Of a stretch of DNA of 64,000 bases, positions 35,676 through 47,623 are shown one piece after another (the first letter of the stretch is position 1; each line of letters opens with the position of its first letter). A program made the translations under genes and the position numbers. The notes below the pieces were generated by a model. The model saw only the letters and a program-made list of their open reading frames with translations. It searched no databases and was not told the origin of the DNA. The DNA is taken from positions 33,773 to 97,772 of the forward strand of contig QYAI01000131.1 in NCBI GenBank assembly GCA_003988855.1, written 5' to 3'. Source of the stretch: Arachnopeziza araneosa. Taxonomy: Eukaryota > Ascomycota > Leotiomycetes > Helotiales > Arachnopezizaceae.

Positions 35676-36572
35676 ATGTTTGTCGGGAAGGAAGATATTG
35701 TATATTAGTACATACCTGTACCCAAGGGACAGAGTCTTGATGATTTATGATTGCATGGCTGGGAAAATATCTGGATGGGATTGGACAAAAGATGAGATGA
35801 TACCCTTCATTCGCTAGGGAGCTGGTTGTATGAATCTCCAAGCGGAGTTGATTTGATGTATATTTTTGGGGGGTTGGAGAAGTGCTCGAGATGCGTATAT
35901 CTGGATAAAATCAATGGGAAGTAAATGACATGAACTTATGACGTTCATCAAGCTCGGAAAAGTCCACTCTGCCGGGTCAAGACTAGTCAGGTCTGACACT
36001 CTCCATTTCTCGTACTCGTATTACTCCGTTCTTTTCCATCCGACATCTTATCACCAAGATCTTTCATCCTCCATCGCTTCTTGTCAACATGCCTCACTGC
36101 TGTTCCGAGATCAATGCCGGGGAGGATTCCCGATGGCGGGCCCGCCTTCTGCCCCGCCTTGACAAGGAATCGAGGGATCCGATGTGGGCAGGTGGGGAAT
36201 AACTAATCACAGGAGAAAAGTCATGGTAGCTCCAGCTTGATTCCATATATTTCCTTTCGAACTTGCTATTATACTTCTCTGGGTGTATATTCTGTCTTCT
36301 CACCATTACCGTGCTTCAATTACCGAGTCGGTAGATTTGCCGTGGCGACCAATACATCCTTCATCTGGTTGAGCAAGCCACATCTTGGTATTGCGGGGTC
36401 CAGCTAGTGCGAGCTCCGAGAAAACATCTCCCAGAAAAGAAATAAGGTTGATTGATTTGATTCTTGTCTTGTTTGCTGTGGCTCTGTATTCTTCAGAGAT
36501 ATTGGAAGAGGAGAAAGGCGGCAAGACGCGGAAACTTCCGAAGATCAACCACATCATCTACTCCAGCACAAG
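35676..36572. other. Intergenic, about 0.9 kb
   Basis: Holds the glucanase 3' flank and the promoter of the aldehyde dehydrogenase. No coding sequence or repeat recognised. Confidence 0.5.
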
Positions 36573-38130
36573 ATGTCTCCTGCCACGCATCTCATAGATG
36601 GAGATGCCAATGGGTTTATTACGACCTATCCATTGGTGATTGGAAACCAAAATGTCACTACAAAAGAGACTTTTCCCGTACAGTAAGTCCTGCTGATCTC
36701 CCTTGTCCCTCTGAATAATGACCGTCCCAGCAACCCAGCAACAGGCAAGGTCCTCCATCGCTTCTCCTCAGCTTCTATCGCCGATACGGATGCCGCTCTC
36801 GCTGCAGCACATGCTGCTTACCCCAAATGGAAGACCTTGCCTCCAGGCAAGAAGCGCGACATCTTTCTCAGGGCAGCAGACATCTTTGATTCACGGAAAG
36901 AGGAGATCTGCAAGGCGGTGGCGGAGGAAACCGGAGCTGCTGATGCTTGGGGAGGGTTCAATCTGATGCTTGCTTCTGAGATCTTTCGCGATGTAGCAGG
37001 GAGAATCTCTGGTATAACAGGCTCGATTCCTGTTACAAGTCAAGAAGGAGTCTCTGCTCTTGTCTATCCAGAGCCGTATGGAACTATCCTTGCTATTGCA
37101 CCCTGGAATGCGCCTCTCATCCTTGGTGTAAGATCGATCATCTATCCTCTAGCGGCAGGTAATACCGTTATCCTCAAGGCTCCCGAATTCTCCCCTCTAT
37201 GCAGTATACACATCGTCCAAGCTTTGCACGACGCTGGCCTCCCCCCGGGAGTACTCAATCTCATCGCCCACCAGCCCAAAGACGCAGCTGCCATTACATC
37301 CCACCTCATCTCGTCTCCCATCATCAAAAAGATCAACTTTACCGGTTCCACAGCCGTCGGTCGCATCATCGCCGAACAAGCAGGCCGCCATCTCAAACCC
37401 GTGCTTCTGGAACTCGGTGGTAAAGCCCCGGCCATCGTGTGGGAAGACGCTGATATCCAACTCGCCGCGCAGGAATGTGCTGTAGGAGCCTTCCTCCACG
37501 CCGGCCAGATCTGTATGAGTACCGAGCGGGTCATCGTCCACGAAAACATCGCCTCTGAATTCGAAACGGCGTTCAAGAACGCCGTTGCTAATTTTGCTCC
37601 CTCATCATCCCCGGCACCGATTCTAATCAACAAAGTTGGTGTTCAGAAGAACCAGAAATTGCTCAAAGATGCCGTGGACAAGGGAGCGACCCTGCTTCAT
37701 GGTAAAGTAGGCGATTTCAACGAGGCGAGCATGCATCCTGTCATTGTCACAGGTGTCAAGAAAGGCATGGACCTGTATTACACGGAGAGTTTTGGCCCGA
37801 CGGTTTCCGTCCTGAGGGTCAAGAGCGAGGAGGAGGCTCTCGAGGTCGCCAATGATACCGAGTATGGACTTAGTGCGGCGGTCTTCACCAAAGATCTGAG
37901 CAGGGCGTTTCGCTTAGCCAGGGGCATTGAGAGTGGCGCTGTGCATATCAATGGGATGACCGTCCACGACGAGACTGGATTACCACATGGTGGTGAGTTT
38001 GAAATTTCAACTTGTGCTACAGTGTGTGCTAATCTTCGTGATAGGTATGAAAGCGAGTGGATATGGGAGATTCGGTTCCGCGGGGTTGGAGGAGTGGACT
38101 CGGGCTAAGACTGTGACTTACAGAACCTGA
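36573..38130 (+). CDS. NAD(P)-dependent aldehyde dehydrogenase (salicylaldehyde/vanillin dehydrogenase-like)
   Basis: Three exons (introns 36683-36730 and 37993-38044) give 485 residues, the normal length. The first splice makes VHNPATGKVLHRF. The last splice restores the C-terminus LPHGGMKASGYGRFGSAGLEEW; reading through the second intron would give a wrong end. Key features are PWNAPLIL in the cofactor site, FTGSTAVG, the general base Glu264 in LELGGKAP and the catalytic Cys298 in GQICMSTERV. Such enzymes oxidise aldehydes, often aromatic ones, to acids in the cytosol. The aromatic preference is suggested by the general look of the sequence only. Start chosen at the first ATG upstream of the conserved N-terminal region. 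Confidence 0.95.
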
Positions 38131-38993
38131 TTGTCTCTCCTATCTTGGCTACCTGTAGTGTATGGATTTTGAACAAGAAACCGAATTTGGTTGAAAGATG
38201 TCAGTTCAGATCTCGAGGGAGCGATACGCAATTTGGTTTTCTCTGGTTACAACACCCTCTTCAAGGTATCTTGATGTGCTGGAACGCAACAGTGGACAGT
38301 TCTTTCCTTTTTTTTTTTCAACTGCCTTGGATTTCTCCTTTGGCTTCTCTTTCCTTTCATTAATTATTCGCAGTCTCCGATATGTTTCTGTTTCCCCCAC
38401 ATATATCACGATGAATGATACAGGGATTCGTCTCCTGGTGTTCATATTCTTGTTTGTTTCTGTTTTCTGTGCAGTCAGCATCATGGTATGGGAGTCTCTT
38501 TCATTTGCAGGAAACAACACTCAAGATGTCATCTAAGCAGATAACAACACTTACAGTCGTCCGGTGATTAGTCTCTTTCTCTCGATCTCAAAGGCGGAGG
38601 GAAGTGCCGGAAGCACGAGTAATGAGGCTGCAGAAACCTCGTTCCGGACGAGAAGCCGGTGGCCGGAAATGATTGCTCTCCAAAATACACTAACAAATCA
38701 GATATCGGTCAGCACTGTACGACCTCAAGGGTGCCTGGGTTGGCCCGATACGGCTGTTGGCTCCAACAAGATCCCTGAATGACGAGTGAGGTGGCCGGTG
38801 CGGGGTATACCTACATCTTTCTTATCAAACTTCATGTCCTCTGGTCAAGATAATGTCGGTAATCCTCCTTGATATTTGATAATATCTTGAGGTCTTGCAT
38901 CGTTCGTTTATCCCCTTCCACAGAATTTTGATCCTCTAGTAGGATGCAGTTATATTTAGGGAGGATTATCAATCTCGACTTCTCAACCTCACC
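38131..38993. other. Intergenic, about 0.86 kb
   Basis: No gene seen. There is a T/C-rich part near 38,300-38,350. Confidence 0.5.
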
Positions 38994-40369
38994 ATGTCAA
39001 CTGCTGCGACCGTCAGATCGTTTTGTTGCGTCTCTTGCAAGCTCTATTTTCCAACCAAAGAGGCAAGATTCAAGCACACGCAGGAGGAGCATCCAAGGTG
39101 CAAGCAATGTAAAGAGAAATTTGGTAGTCTGATGAAACAAAAAAGTCATGAAAAATCCACGGGACACTGTTTTTGTCGCGAGTGTGAAACTCACTTCTCA
39201 ACTGTCAAAAATCAACTTTATCACGTACGAAATGCTACGCATACGACACCATATCACTGTTGTGACTGCGATCGAGAGTACACCAACCAAGACTCGTTGA
39301 GTTACCATTGCTGCATCTGCGATAAGGTGTTTTCAAGCCTAAGACACTCGCGAAGACATCTCTCAATGAAGACGCATCTGCGCAGAGTTAAAGCTCGGAA
39401 TCTAGAGATAGCTTCTGATCTTCCACACAAATGCAAACATTGCGATCAAAGTTTTCATCACAGGAAACAATTGAAGAATCATATGAACTCGACACATCGC
39501 CATATTCCATGCCCAGTGGGCGGCAGATGCAAAAAGAAGTTTACAACTCCGTCGGGCCTCATAAGTCATCTGGAAAGCAGTTGTTGCAAATCGGGGATGA
39601 CGCGAGGCAAGTTGCACCAACTTGTTATCACTCACGATCCAGATCATTACATCACATCGACTGGGGCAGCCGAAGCAATTCGTTCTTCGGAGCTTGCATC
39701 AAATAGGTACTACTTTCTTGAACCTTGAATGCTGAAACTAATGGTTCAAGTCAACTTCCACGTCTCCTAGATTCCATTGAGCCTTCTTCCGATAGTTTGT
39801 CTGGAAATGAGTCACCGCTGCTTCTCCGACCTTCCGACGATGACAATGTGAGCGAGTGGTCTGCCATCAACAACAATCCATTGATGCTTACTCCCAGTGA
39901 GAGTGACTGGTCAGTTCTCGATGGCGGTGTTTTGATCACCGCTCGTAGTGTCAACGTCAGCGAATGGTCTTTTGTCAATCAAGATCTAGTCGAAATCCCA
40001 TCACCCAGGCCCCTATCTAATGGCCAGCTCGATCTCATTTCACAAGTGGACACGCTACCTCAACAACTGCGATGCCCTCTCTGTCCGCCGTATCGAAGAC
40101 CATTTCTAAGCGTGACAGCCTACCAAACGCATATTGACTCGGCTGCTCACGCTCCGAAAATCTTCCACTGCCCCCTGTCACTCATCCCAGATGTCAAGCC
40201 GGAAGATCTGTCGAGGATGAAGCACTTTGCAACTCTGGGTGCGTTGGCTCAGCATCTAGAGAGTGAGCGCTGTGAAGGCGGGCTTGAGCTCTATAACAGA
40301 GCCATTTCCTTTGTGGAGGAGCAGTTGGGCCGACTTGGACTCGGTGGTGTGTTGCGCTTGTCAAACTAG
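38994..40369 (+). CDS. Multi-C2H2 zinc finger protein
   Basis: Two exons joined across 39707-39750 (44 nt, CTAAT branch, acceptor TTCAAG) give 443 residues. The join (ELASN to SQLPRLLD) merges two frames that otherwise overlap by a few bases. The first half holds about seven C2H2-like units in a row, such as CVSCKLYFPTKEARFKH, CKQCKEKFGSLMKQKSH, CDCDREYTNQDSLSYH and CKHCDQSFHHRKQLKNH. Several have unusual spacing. An acidic, Ser-rich linker (SDDDNVSEWSAINN and repeats of the SEWS/SDWS type) separates these from a C-terminal finger, CPLCPPYRRPFLSVTAYQTH. It may bind nucleic acid or protein; the target is unknown. If the intron were retained, translation would stop after 244 residues, with all N-terminal fingers intact. 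Confidence 0.8.
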
Positions 40370-41557
40370 TGATGGACTACGTTTGGTTATTTGGGACGTG
40401 GCATTTTGTATTTACGCTTATAGGCATCTGATCTCTACGTGAATCAACTGGCGAAGGACTCTACCCTATAAATCTTTTTGGGGAACTTGGTGAGCATGGT
40501 GAAAGAGGAGGTGATGAGCAAGATCTGATATGTTACAGCTATTCCACTGAATATTATTATCATTTTCTCAATCGCTGGCAAAAAAAATCCGGCCGCGCTC
40601 ATCGACTTTCAACACCAAAAGAGAGTTGAAAATAGCAAACATTCACTCTCGATAGCACCCACACCGTTGCTTTTTTCAAGCAGCCCCCATGGAACCGGAT
40701 TTCTACAGGCTGCTAGAGTGAGGAAGCGGTTGACGCCGTGGATCTGCACGGCCAGCACACGTCGTAGGCCTCAAAAATATGGATCGTGCATGGAAGGCCT
40801 CGAACTGTATGCACCCTGCATCGTAGGCCTCAAGGTATGCATGCAACCCAGACACGGCCGCGCATCAAACAAGTTCCAATCCAGAATAGATGAAGGGCAA
40901 TAAAGGGCAGATGCAAGAGGAGGAAAGCGGTAGGATATTCCAAGGACCGGGATCGGAAATGGAATCCGTGCCAGAGGAAATACCTGAGCCCTCAGAACCC
41001 AGGCTAGAAAGAGGAACTTCCAGCTTCGACAAACTCGCATGCACTAAATCAGCGCCAGGGAACCACTATTCCAACACCTGCGATCCCATCCGTGTTGGAA
41101 GCCGATCAATCCTAGTCCTCCGCCCTCCGCCCTCCTCGACCACGACGCCTCTTCTATCTAGGACACACCTGGCACATCGACTTATCAAGAGCACTCACGC
41201 TATGCAAACTCCACCAGACCCTGTGCGTCTCCAAGCTCGACGATGATTTACATCCCGATCTGACTGGTCTTGCCCGTCATGGCAATGCGAGAGTGGTGAG
41301 TGGTGTGGGCGAGGAGATGAAGGGCGTGCGAGAGTTGATTGCGAGGTCTATGTTGGAGCATCGGTTGGTTTTGGTGGGCTATGAAGCGTTTACAGGGGTC
41401 TTGGGTGTGGTTTTGGGGCAGTTAATTCTGGTTTTATATATGGACTGAGGATTCTCTGAATTTGCACAATATCTAGTCTGTACATGCCGTTGATTCTTTT
41501 ATACTCGCATTGCTCCGTCCTTTGAATTATTAACATCGAACATCAGAACGTGCTTAT
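40370..41557. other. Intergenic with an orphan 3' exon
   Basis: Apart from the frame at 41116-41448 I see no gene. A 12-bp motif CGTAGGCCTCAA occurs twice between 40,760 and 40,835. Confidence 0.4.
41116..41448 (+). CDS. Probable terminal exon or gene remnant of unknown function
   Basis: A 110-codon frame with no ATG near its beginning opens right after a CCTAG that could serve as acceptor, and ends at a TGA. The product reads like a protein: a charged middle (CVSKLDDDLHPDLTGLARHG, then EEMKGVRELIARSM) and a hydrophobic C-terminal segment (VGYEAFTGVLGVVLGQLILV) that could be a membrane anchor. I could not find a matching upstream exon with a start codon, so this is either the last exon of a poorly visible gene or a remnant. 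Family not recognised. Confidence 0.35.
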   Translation, partial: SSALRPPRPRRLFYLGHTWHIDLSRALTLCKLHQTLCVSKLDDDLHPDLTGLARHGNARVVSGVGEEMKGVRELIARSMLEHRLVLVGYEAFTGVLGVVLGQLILVLYMD

Positions 41558-44433
41558 CTAGTTGAAGCGGAAAAGATCCGACCATGTGAATGGTGGTGAT
41601 GGTGGTGTCATCGATTCCAATCGCTGCAGCAATGCCCGTGTCTGTTCCGGGGTGAAAACCTCGCCGATCAAAAATGAGGCTGATACGAAATCATTTAATT
41701 CTATCCTAGTTGACGGGGCGGTGATGAATTTCGTCCTTTTAATCTTCTCTCTGGCGCCACGAGAGATCAACATCTCACACGCTTCGAACCAGTTTGGAAG
41801 CCACAGAGGTTCAGCCTTGCTAGAATCTTTCTCGACTGTTTTGTTCACGTTACCATCATCCTCGGAGGACTCGGGCTTTGAAATGTTATGATGGGTGAGC
41901 ATGTCCCATGCCGACTCTTGCTTTTTGGCAGGAAACTCCTGGTTCAGCATGAGGAGAAAATCGCACCAGACGGTATCTCCGCTTCCAGGGAGTAGAAAAT
42001 TTGGATCGGCACCGACATCTAAGAGGAGTCGAAGCATTGAAAGATCTACTTCAGCTTCTGTTCGAGATGTGAAATCCATGTCTTGTTCAATGGTAAACCT
42101 TGCTTTCAGTGCACTATGTAGAGCTTCTGGTGCCAGTGGCACATTATCGAAAGGCATGGCTTTTAATTTCTCCGAGGTGTAATGATGTAAGCTGGCTCTC
42201 ACCAAGTAGTCGAATGTGGTCTTGCAATCATGCGCACCACTTATATTCTGCCATCTTAGAGATAGAATATTTGAAATCCGTTCAAGCTCCTTCAAAACGC
42301 GAAATTCGGCGATTTCATCCTCATTTTCCGATTGATAGGCATAGAAAATCACGCCAAGAACCAATGAGTGTGTAGTCTCGACACGGGGTATTGCCAGTTG
42401 CGTATGGGTTTTAAGCAATGCCAAGTACATCATAGAGAGAGATGCAGCGGGCCGAAATTTTTCACCTGCACGAGTCGCCAAGACTGTATTCATATGCTTT
42501 GTTTGCAAAAAGTCCATGACGGTCCGATGAAGGAATCCCACTCTATCTCTCAATAACACTTCTGAATCTGGGTCTTGGGAAGTAACCCAAAGTAAGTCTC
42601 TGCAGTTTGCATGCAACTGTCTTTTCTTCTCGTTTATGAGAGTGTCAAACTGATCGACGGGAACGGCGGCAAAGTTTTGAAGTGCGTATTCGATGCCATA
42701 TTCTTCTCGGTCCAGAAAGTGGAATGCCAAAATAGGCATCGTTCCATGAGCTGCAATCATGACTCTGAAAATACGAGCTGTCTTCTGCTGGTAGACTTTT
42801 TCGATCGAGTCTAACATGACCTCGAAATAATTTTCTAGCTCGCCTGGTAACTCATACAAGCGCCGACGGAGGTCAGAGATCTCATCACTATTACGCAAGC
42901 CTCTCAGAAGGGAGCGAACAACAAGATATACCCATAAAAAGACCCCACAAGATTTGGAACGAATTTCTTGCACTAGTTCTGCTGTGGTAATTTCGTTCTG
43001 CTGTTTGAGTTTTTTGAATCGAAGATCTTGTTCCAGGTTGTCTTTTACATAAAGCAGGATATCATTAGCGGTGAAATCTTGGACGCAGAGCTTCCATTTT
43101 TGGTGACCAAAAGCATCAATAAAATCAAACCATGGACGGCTGGATGCACAAATCTTGATATTGGTTGACTTCGTTGTAGCCCGCAGGATCTCAATCAACT
43201 CCACGTGGTCGCCGTCGTATTCATCCAGACCATCTATGAATATACATAGCTTGAAGGGTAGATTTTCGAGTGACGCAAACTTCTCGAATGCTGAAAACAG
43301 CTCATCCCAGTCCCAACTCCCAACCAATTCTGGATGAAACTCGGTACACCTTCGATCTGAGCATACATCTGGGATGATTTCTGGACGATGTGAAAATACC
43401 TGAAACAAAAGTGAACGAAAAAGTCCATGGTGAGATTTTTGCAGTTTTGTTCCCGTACTCCAGAAGAAATGACTGATAATGACTAAGCTCTTGGATCCTG
43501 CCCATTGTTGTAGCAGCTGGGTGGTTTTCTGGTTGTTGATCAGAAATTTCATCAGAGTTGACTTTCCTGACCCTGGCTTTCCTTCAATCCAATAAATCCC
43601 ACTTTCTGAGCCAAGCCACGCAGATAAATTGCTCTTTGATTCAAGGTTAAAAACCCACTCGAAGGTATGATTGTGTTCTTGCCGAATGTTTGATTGTCTT
43701 TCTTTGAGTTGCTTAAAATGCAAGCTATTCAAAATTCTCATTGTTCGTTCGTAATTTTGAGTATTGGAAATAAACCTCTGCAGGTCAATAGTGAAGGAGG
43801 TGAAAGTATCTTCATCTCCAATCTTCCAGCTCTTGGCCTTAATTTCTTGAGTCAATTTTGTAACCGCTGCGTTCAATGTGAGTCGAGTTTCAGAGGTTGT
43901 GCTCTGGGTCAATCGGGCCAGATCAGCAAATCTAGAGCCTAATTCGTCTTGTTTTTGGCTACCAATGGTGAGTTGAGGTGCTTTTTCCTAGAGAGAAGAA
44001 GGGTGTGATACCTGAGTAAAACTAAGAGACGAGCGCATACTTCATCCCGAACTTTCAGCAGCTGACAGTCCATGTCCTTCACTCGTGATTTGGCGAAATG
44101 AGATTTGATAGACTTTGACGCCGCGTCGAGGAACCGATTCTTCTGAGGATCAAGCTGAAAGCTTCGAAGCAAGTCGACTAATTCATTTGAAATGGAGGAG
44201 CATTTTTTTGCCGCATCCATAAGTTTAGAATCTCCCTGTTTCACAATACCCTGCAAAATTGCTTCAAACAATTCGGCTTGGCTGATAGCCTCCTTCTCAA
44301 TCTCTGAGAGCTTTTGTAGTTTACCATCAGCACTCTTGTACAGCTCGCGAACAGTGCTGGCTGCCTTAATGCCAAAGTCGATAAATTGCACGATGTTGCC
44401 TGCAAGGCCTAATGCAACTAAAGCCTCCAACAT
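41558..44433 (-). CDS. NLR-like STAND protein with fungal N-terminal domain and NACHT NTPase
   Basis: Two exons joined across 43932-44011 give 931 residues. The first exon (MLEALVALGLAGNIVQFIDF) matches the start of the SesA/Helo-like N-terminal domains common on fungal STAND proteins. The second holds a NACHT NTPase with Walker A GKPGSGKST (about 258-266) and Walker B LCIFIDGLDEYDG (about 369-380). After it comes the segment seen in many fungal relatives around VGFLHRTVMDFLQT (DUF7791-like). The C-terminus has one ankyrin-like stretch (MLRLLLDVGADPNFL) but no array of repeats. Such proteins act in non-self recognition and regulated cell death. The closer acceptor (AATTAG) would give a stop, so the one 11 nt on (CTCTAG) is used. 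Specific role unknown. Confidence 0.88.
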
Positions 44434-45358
44434 GTTGAGCTAGTAGTGGTTGCGAATCCTTGATAGAGTGAAAGAGCAGAGACCACACATAAATTGTCTC
44501 GAATTTTATTCTGAGAACTACCTCCAGTGGGGTATAAGTGGCAGGCATAGCCAGAGAGCAGGCACAATGATGCTGTTCGAAAAGTAGAGGAAAACTATTA
44601 AATTAGATAGTTGATGGATATCATTTCGTGAATCTTGTCGCTGGACTTCGAGCTTCGAGATCAATGACTGTCGCCTTATGTTTGAGATGTGTAGGATAAA
44701 GGGGTTACAAGTAATCGTACTGAGGGGCTGAGTTAGGGGGCTGGGTGGAGAGCCTCACACCTTTCTTTTTCTTATCATGTCAGCCCATTGTTTCAGCCTT
44801 TAATCGCAACACTTTTTAAGGCTCATCTATGCCCCTAAGTTCTGATTTCTAGGTATTTTTGTTTCATTTTGGATTGGAAAGTAGTAATCTTTTAGTTAAA
44901 ACCAGTCAGGGTGCTCAACTGAGCGAAGCGTCGTGAGCTCAAAAACAGCGGCGTAGTAAAGCGAGGGCTTCTCCAATCTAGACGACTAGTCTTAAAGCGA
45001 CAGCTTCACCAGCAGACAGAAAGTTGCTCAAATCCAAATACTTCAACTCCGAGCACCAGATCTCATGAGCCTATAAAATTTAAGAAGAATTTAGATTAGA
45101 GATACTCGGAATATCATAATAAGTGTTGGCAATACCTTGTAAGTCTAGAGATGGCTTCTATGAAGTGATGGGGTCTTTGTATTCCATACTCGTTGCCGAT
45201 TAGAGGTTTGGTACAATATTCTATATCAATATCGTCTGTTGTATAATGAGATGCTCCTCGTTTGAACTCCATATTCAAAAAGTGCCGCTCTGGTAGCGCG
45301 CATATACACTTCTGAGACACAACAATTGGGGACGATATATCGTAGCTAGAGGATTCCA
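44434..45358. other. Intergenic, about 0.9 kb
   Basis: Promoter side of the NLR-like gene. An 82-codon frame at 45114-45362 minus starts at the stop of the AIM9-like pseudogene and has no recognisable features. Confidence 0.45.
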
Positions 45359-46591
45359 TCATATGTCAAATGGCCAAATTGCCTTTAGATCTCCTTCGTC
45401 CCTTATGGGTTCATCATCATCGGGGCTCTCGTTGGATAATACAGCTTGCAGCATTCCGTTGAATAGCTCCTTGTGGGCTGACTTCGTCGCCTCCCAGTCT
45501 TCTATCGGAACCCATCCATCGGATGCAGTATTAAGTAAGCTTGATAGGCTATTCCTTAGATCGTGTGCTGCCTCAAATATTCTGTACTCTTTCTGATGAA
45601 TCGCTAATTGTTCGGTTGTGGGTACGGGGAATGGACAGGAACCAGCAAGACCTAGCTCCTTCCAGTGCCGCGAAGTTTCGATCAGCTCATGGCGAAAAGC
45701 CACGGCACCATCCCTCCACGTCCTGTAACAGTAGCGAAACGGCCGGAACAGAGATTCGTCCATCGATCCTCGGACCAGACAACTTTGGGACGAGATATTG
45801 AGTGCAAACGTCGTATGCCTTCACGCATCGCTCACTATTCGGTTCAAGTTGGCTCTCAAGCGAGGGATGAGCAACGGGCCTTGCAAAGTCCGGTACCTCG
45901 TCTGCATACCAGAAGGCCGGCTCGATACTAGACGACTGCCAATCAATAAAACCTGTAACGACAGTAGGGTCATCATCCGAAACGAATATATTTCTCTTAT
46001 GTAAATCAGGGTGGAGCAACGTTGGTTCAGCCGCGTCTCGGATCCGAGGGTTTCCAGACATTTGATCTAGAATAGCGCGACCGGATTCTAGGATGCGAAG
46101 GTGCATCTCAACGGATCCGTGATATGGTGGTCGGTTGTGAAGATAAAGACTCTATTGAAGCCCCCTTCTGTCTTGTCGTAGGTTGTAATGGAGACAGCTC
46201 CAGGAACTAGTTCGATAACCCTCCTACGGAGCGCATCGAAGTCAAATATAACATAGCGCGAGCCACGTTCCAACTTGTCGCGACGAAGCCATCGACCGCT
46301 TGTGTAAGTGTAAGGATCAAGGCCTGTGTACATGTTAGTGCAAGAAACATAGAGAGATGGGGTTCGTTGTGCAAAGTGGCGCTCACGCTTCGCTGGTATC
46401 GAGACAGTTGTCTGCTCTGCAGACTGGAATTGTGCGTGATGGGTGGAAAACTCGTTGAGCATTGACCAATTTAACTGACGACACGGAATTCTCTTTCGAG
46501 AAGATGTACTGAAGAACACAAGCTGCGTCCAGGAGGGATAGGGCACCAAGCCACCCGTAATCCGCGGCGCCCGTCCTATGGTACAACTCAT
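45359..46591 (-). pseudogene. AIM9-like aminoglycoside-phosphotransferase-fold kinase, broken by an internal deletion and a frameshift
   Basis: Three blocks in three frames line up with one family. The first (PYTYTSGRWLRRDKLERG, ending GGFNRVFIFTTDHH) is the N-lobe start. The second begins EMHLRILESGRAIL and contains the catalytic loop LLHPDLHKRNIFV and the metal motif GFIDWQSSSIEPAF. The third runs from MDESLFRPFRYCYRTWRDG to the stop. Intact relatives have some 150 or more residues between blocks one and two, including the rest of the N-lobe. Here the two blocks nearly touch at about 46,105-46,120, so that part is missing from the DNA. Blocks two and three are shifted by one base near 45,755-45,765. 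An acceptor-like ACACAG just before the first block suggests an intron upstream. The family is linked to mitochondria in yeast. Not functional as a kinase. Confidence 0.75.
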
Positions 46592-47264
46592 ACAAGATTC
46601 TTATCCGAGAGGCAGGAAAGGTATGAATAGTTGTATCGAAGTTGTTCTGGTAATGCGTTAGAGAAAGAGTGAGGCCGTACTTCCATTGGCGCTCTCTATG
46701 GTAATTGAGGTTAGCTGGTAGATTGGAAAGTTGCTAGATTCGGCTTGATTACTAAGCATGCCTTTGGCGTCGGTGAGGTGAGCCCTCTCCATGCGCGCTT
46801 CCGCGGAACCCGAGACAAGTAGCCGGTAGAGCTAGGCATCCTGCGTCAGCGGGAACTGAAACTATTCGGGGCGCTTATTCTCAACCCTGAGCCGGCGGGA
46901 AAGTACTTGGTTCGCTCATTTCACTTCCACTGCACAATGATTTGCCCAACCACGAAACAGCCAGCCCCAGAGTTAGCCTTTTATATCTCTTTATGACTCA
47001 CTCCCGCTCACTGAGATAGGAAGCGCTCAGCAAAATGCTGCGTTACTAGCTCTGTTGGATGTTTGTAGTCTGCTGGGTGTTTGTGGTCTGCTGGATGCTT
47101 GTAGTCTGTTGGTAGGACTGCCTTTAGATGCGCATATAAGAGAAGCTTGACAAGACTCCAAAAAAGCGATCTTTTCTACTGACACTTCAGTTCCTCCATT
47201 CGCATTATACTTTCAAACATATCTTACCTACTTTTCAACTCATAGATCGTCAACCAACACAGAA
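46592..47264. other. Intergenic with a short tandem repeat
   Basis: Spacer between the two pseudogenes. A TATAAG element at 47135-47140 lies about 125 nt before the ATG of the next gene. Confidence 0.4.
47052..47113. repeat. 18-bp tandem repeat, about 3.4 copies
   Basis: Three full units of the type CTGCTGGATGCTTGTAGT, each with one to four changes, and a partial fourth. It is in the promoter region of the small broken gene that follows. Confidence 0.75.
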
Positions 47265-47623
47265 ATGTCTAAGGTTTTAGGAGCTTTCGTCTAAAAGGCC
47301 CAAGCCATAAAGAACGCACCGGCTAAATTGCTGCCACAGCTGTGGAAAGCAATCGTATCATACCCTCCATATCAAAGGATGCTGAATTTCAGCTCCGCAT
47401 TGACGCAGGCCACTACAACGCAAGCACAAAGCATCTCAACGTCGTGTTGCAGGTCAATTCCCAGGCTAAAAGTCCAGTGCCCAAGGACTGGATCAAGAAA
47501 AACTCAACACACGGAAAGCTTGCCACTGCGTCGTTTGATACAAGTGCTGAGGATCTAGATGCAGAGTATGCCAGGGTGTTAAAAGAGCTGGAGGAGACCG
47601 GGAAGAAGAATCTCGGATCATGA
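47265..47623 (+). pseudogene. Small conserved-looking protein gene, broken by a stop and a frameshift
   Basis: From an ATG at 47265 the reading is MSKVLGAFV, then TAA at 47292-47294, then KAQAIKNAPAKLLP in the same frame. The remaining well-formed part lies in another frame: ESNRIIPSISKDAEFQLRID, through VPKDWIKKNSTHGK, to a stop at 47623. No GT..AG pair in the right phase removes both lesions, so a spliced gene does not explain it. TAA could derive from CAA by a C-to-T change. The restored product would be about 118 residues and soluble. I do not recognise its function. Confidence 0.5.

Noticed and set aside
45114..45362. 82-codon frame starting at the stop of the AIM9-like pseudogene
   Set aside because: No recognisable feature and no sign that it belongs to the kinase; may be chance.
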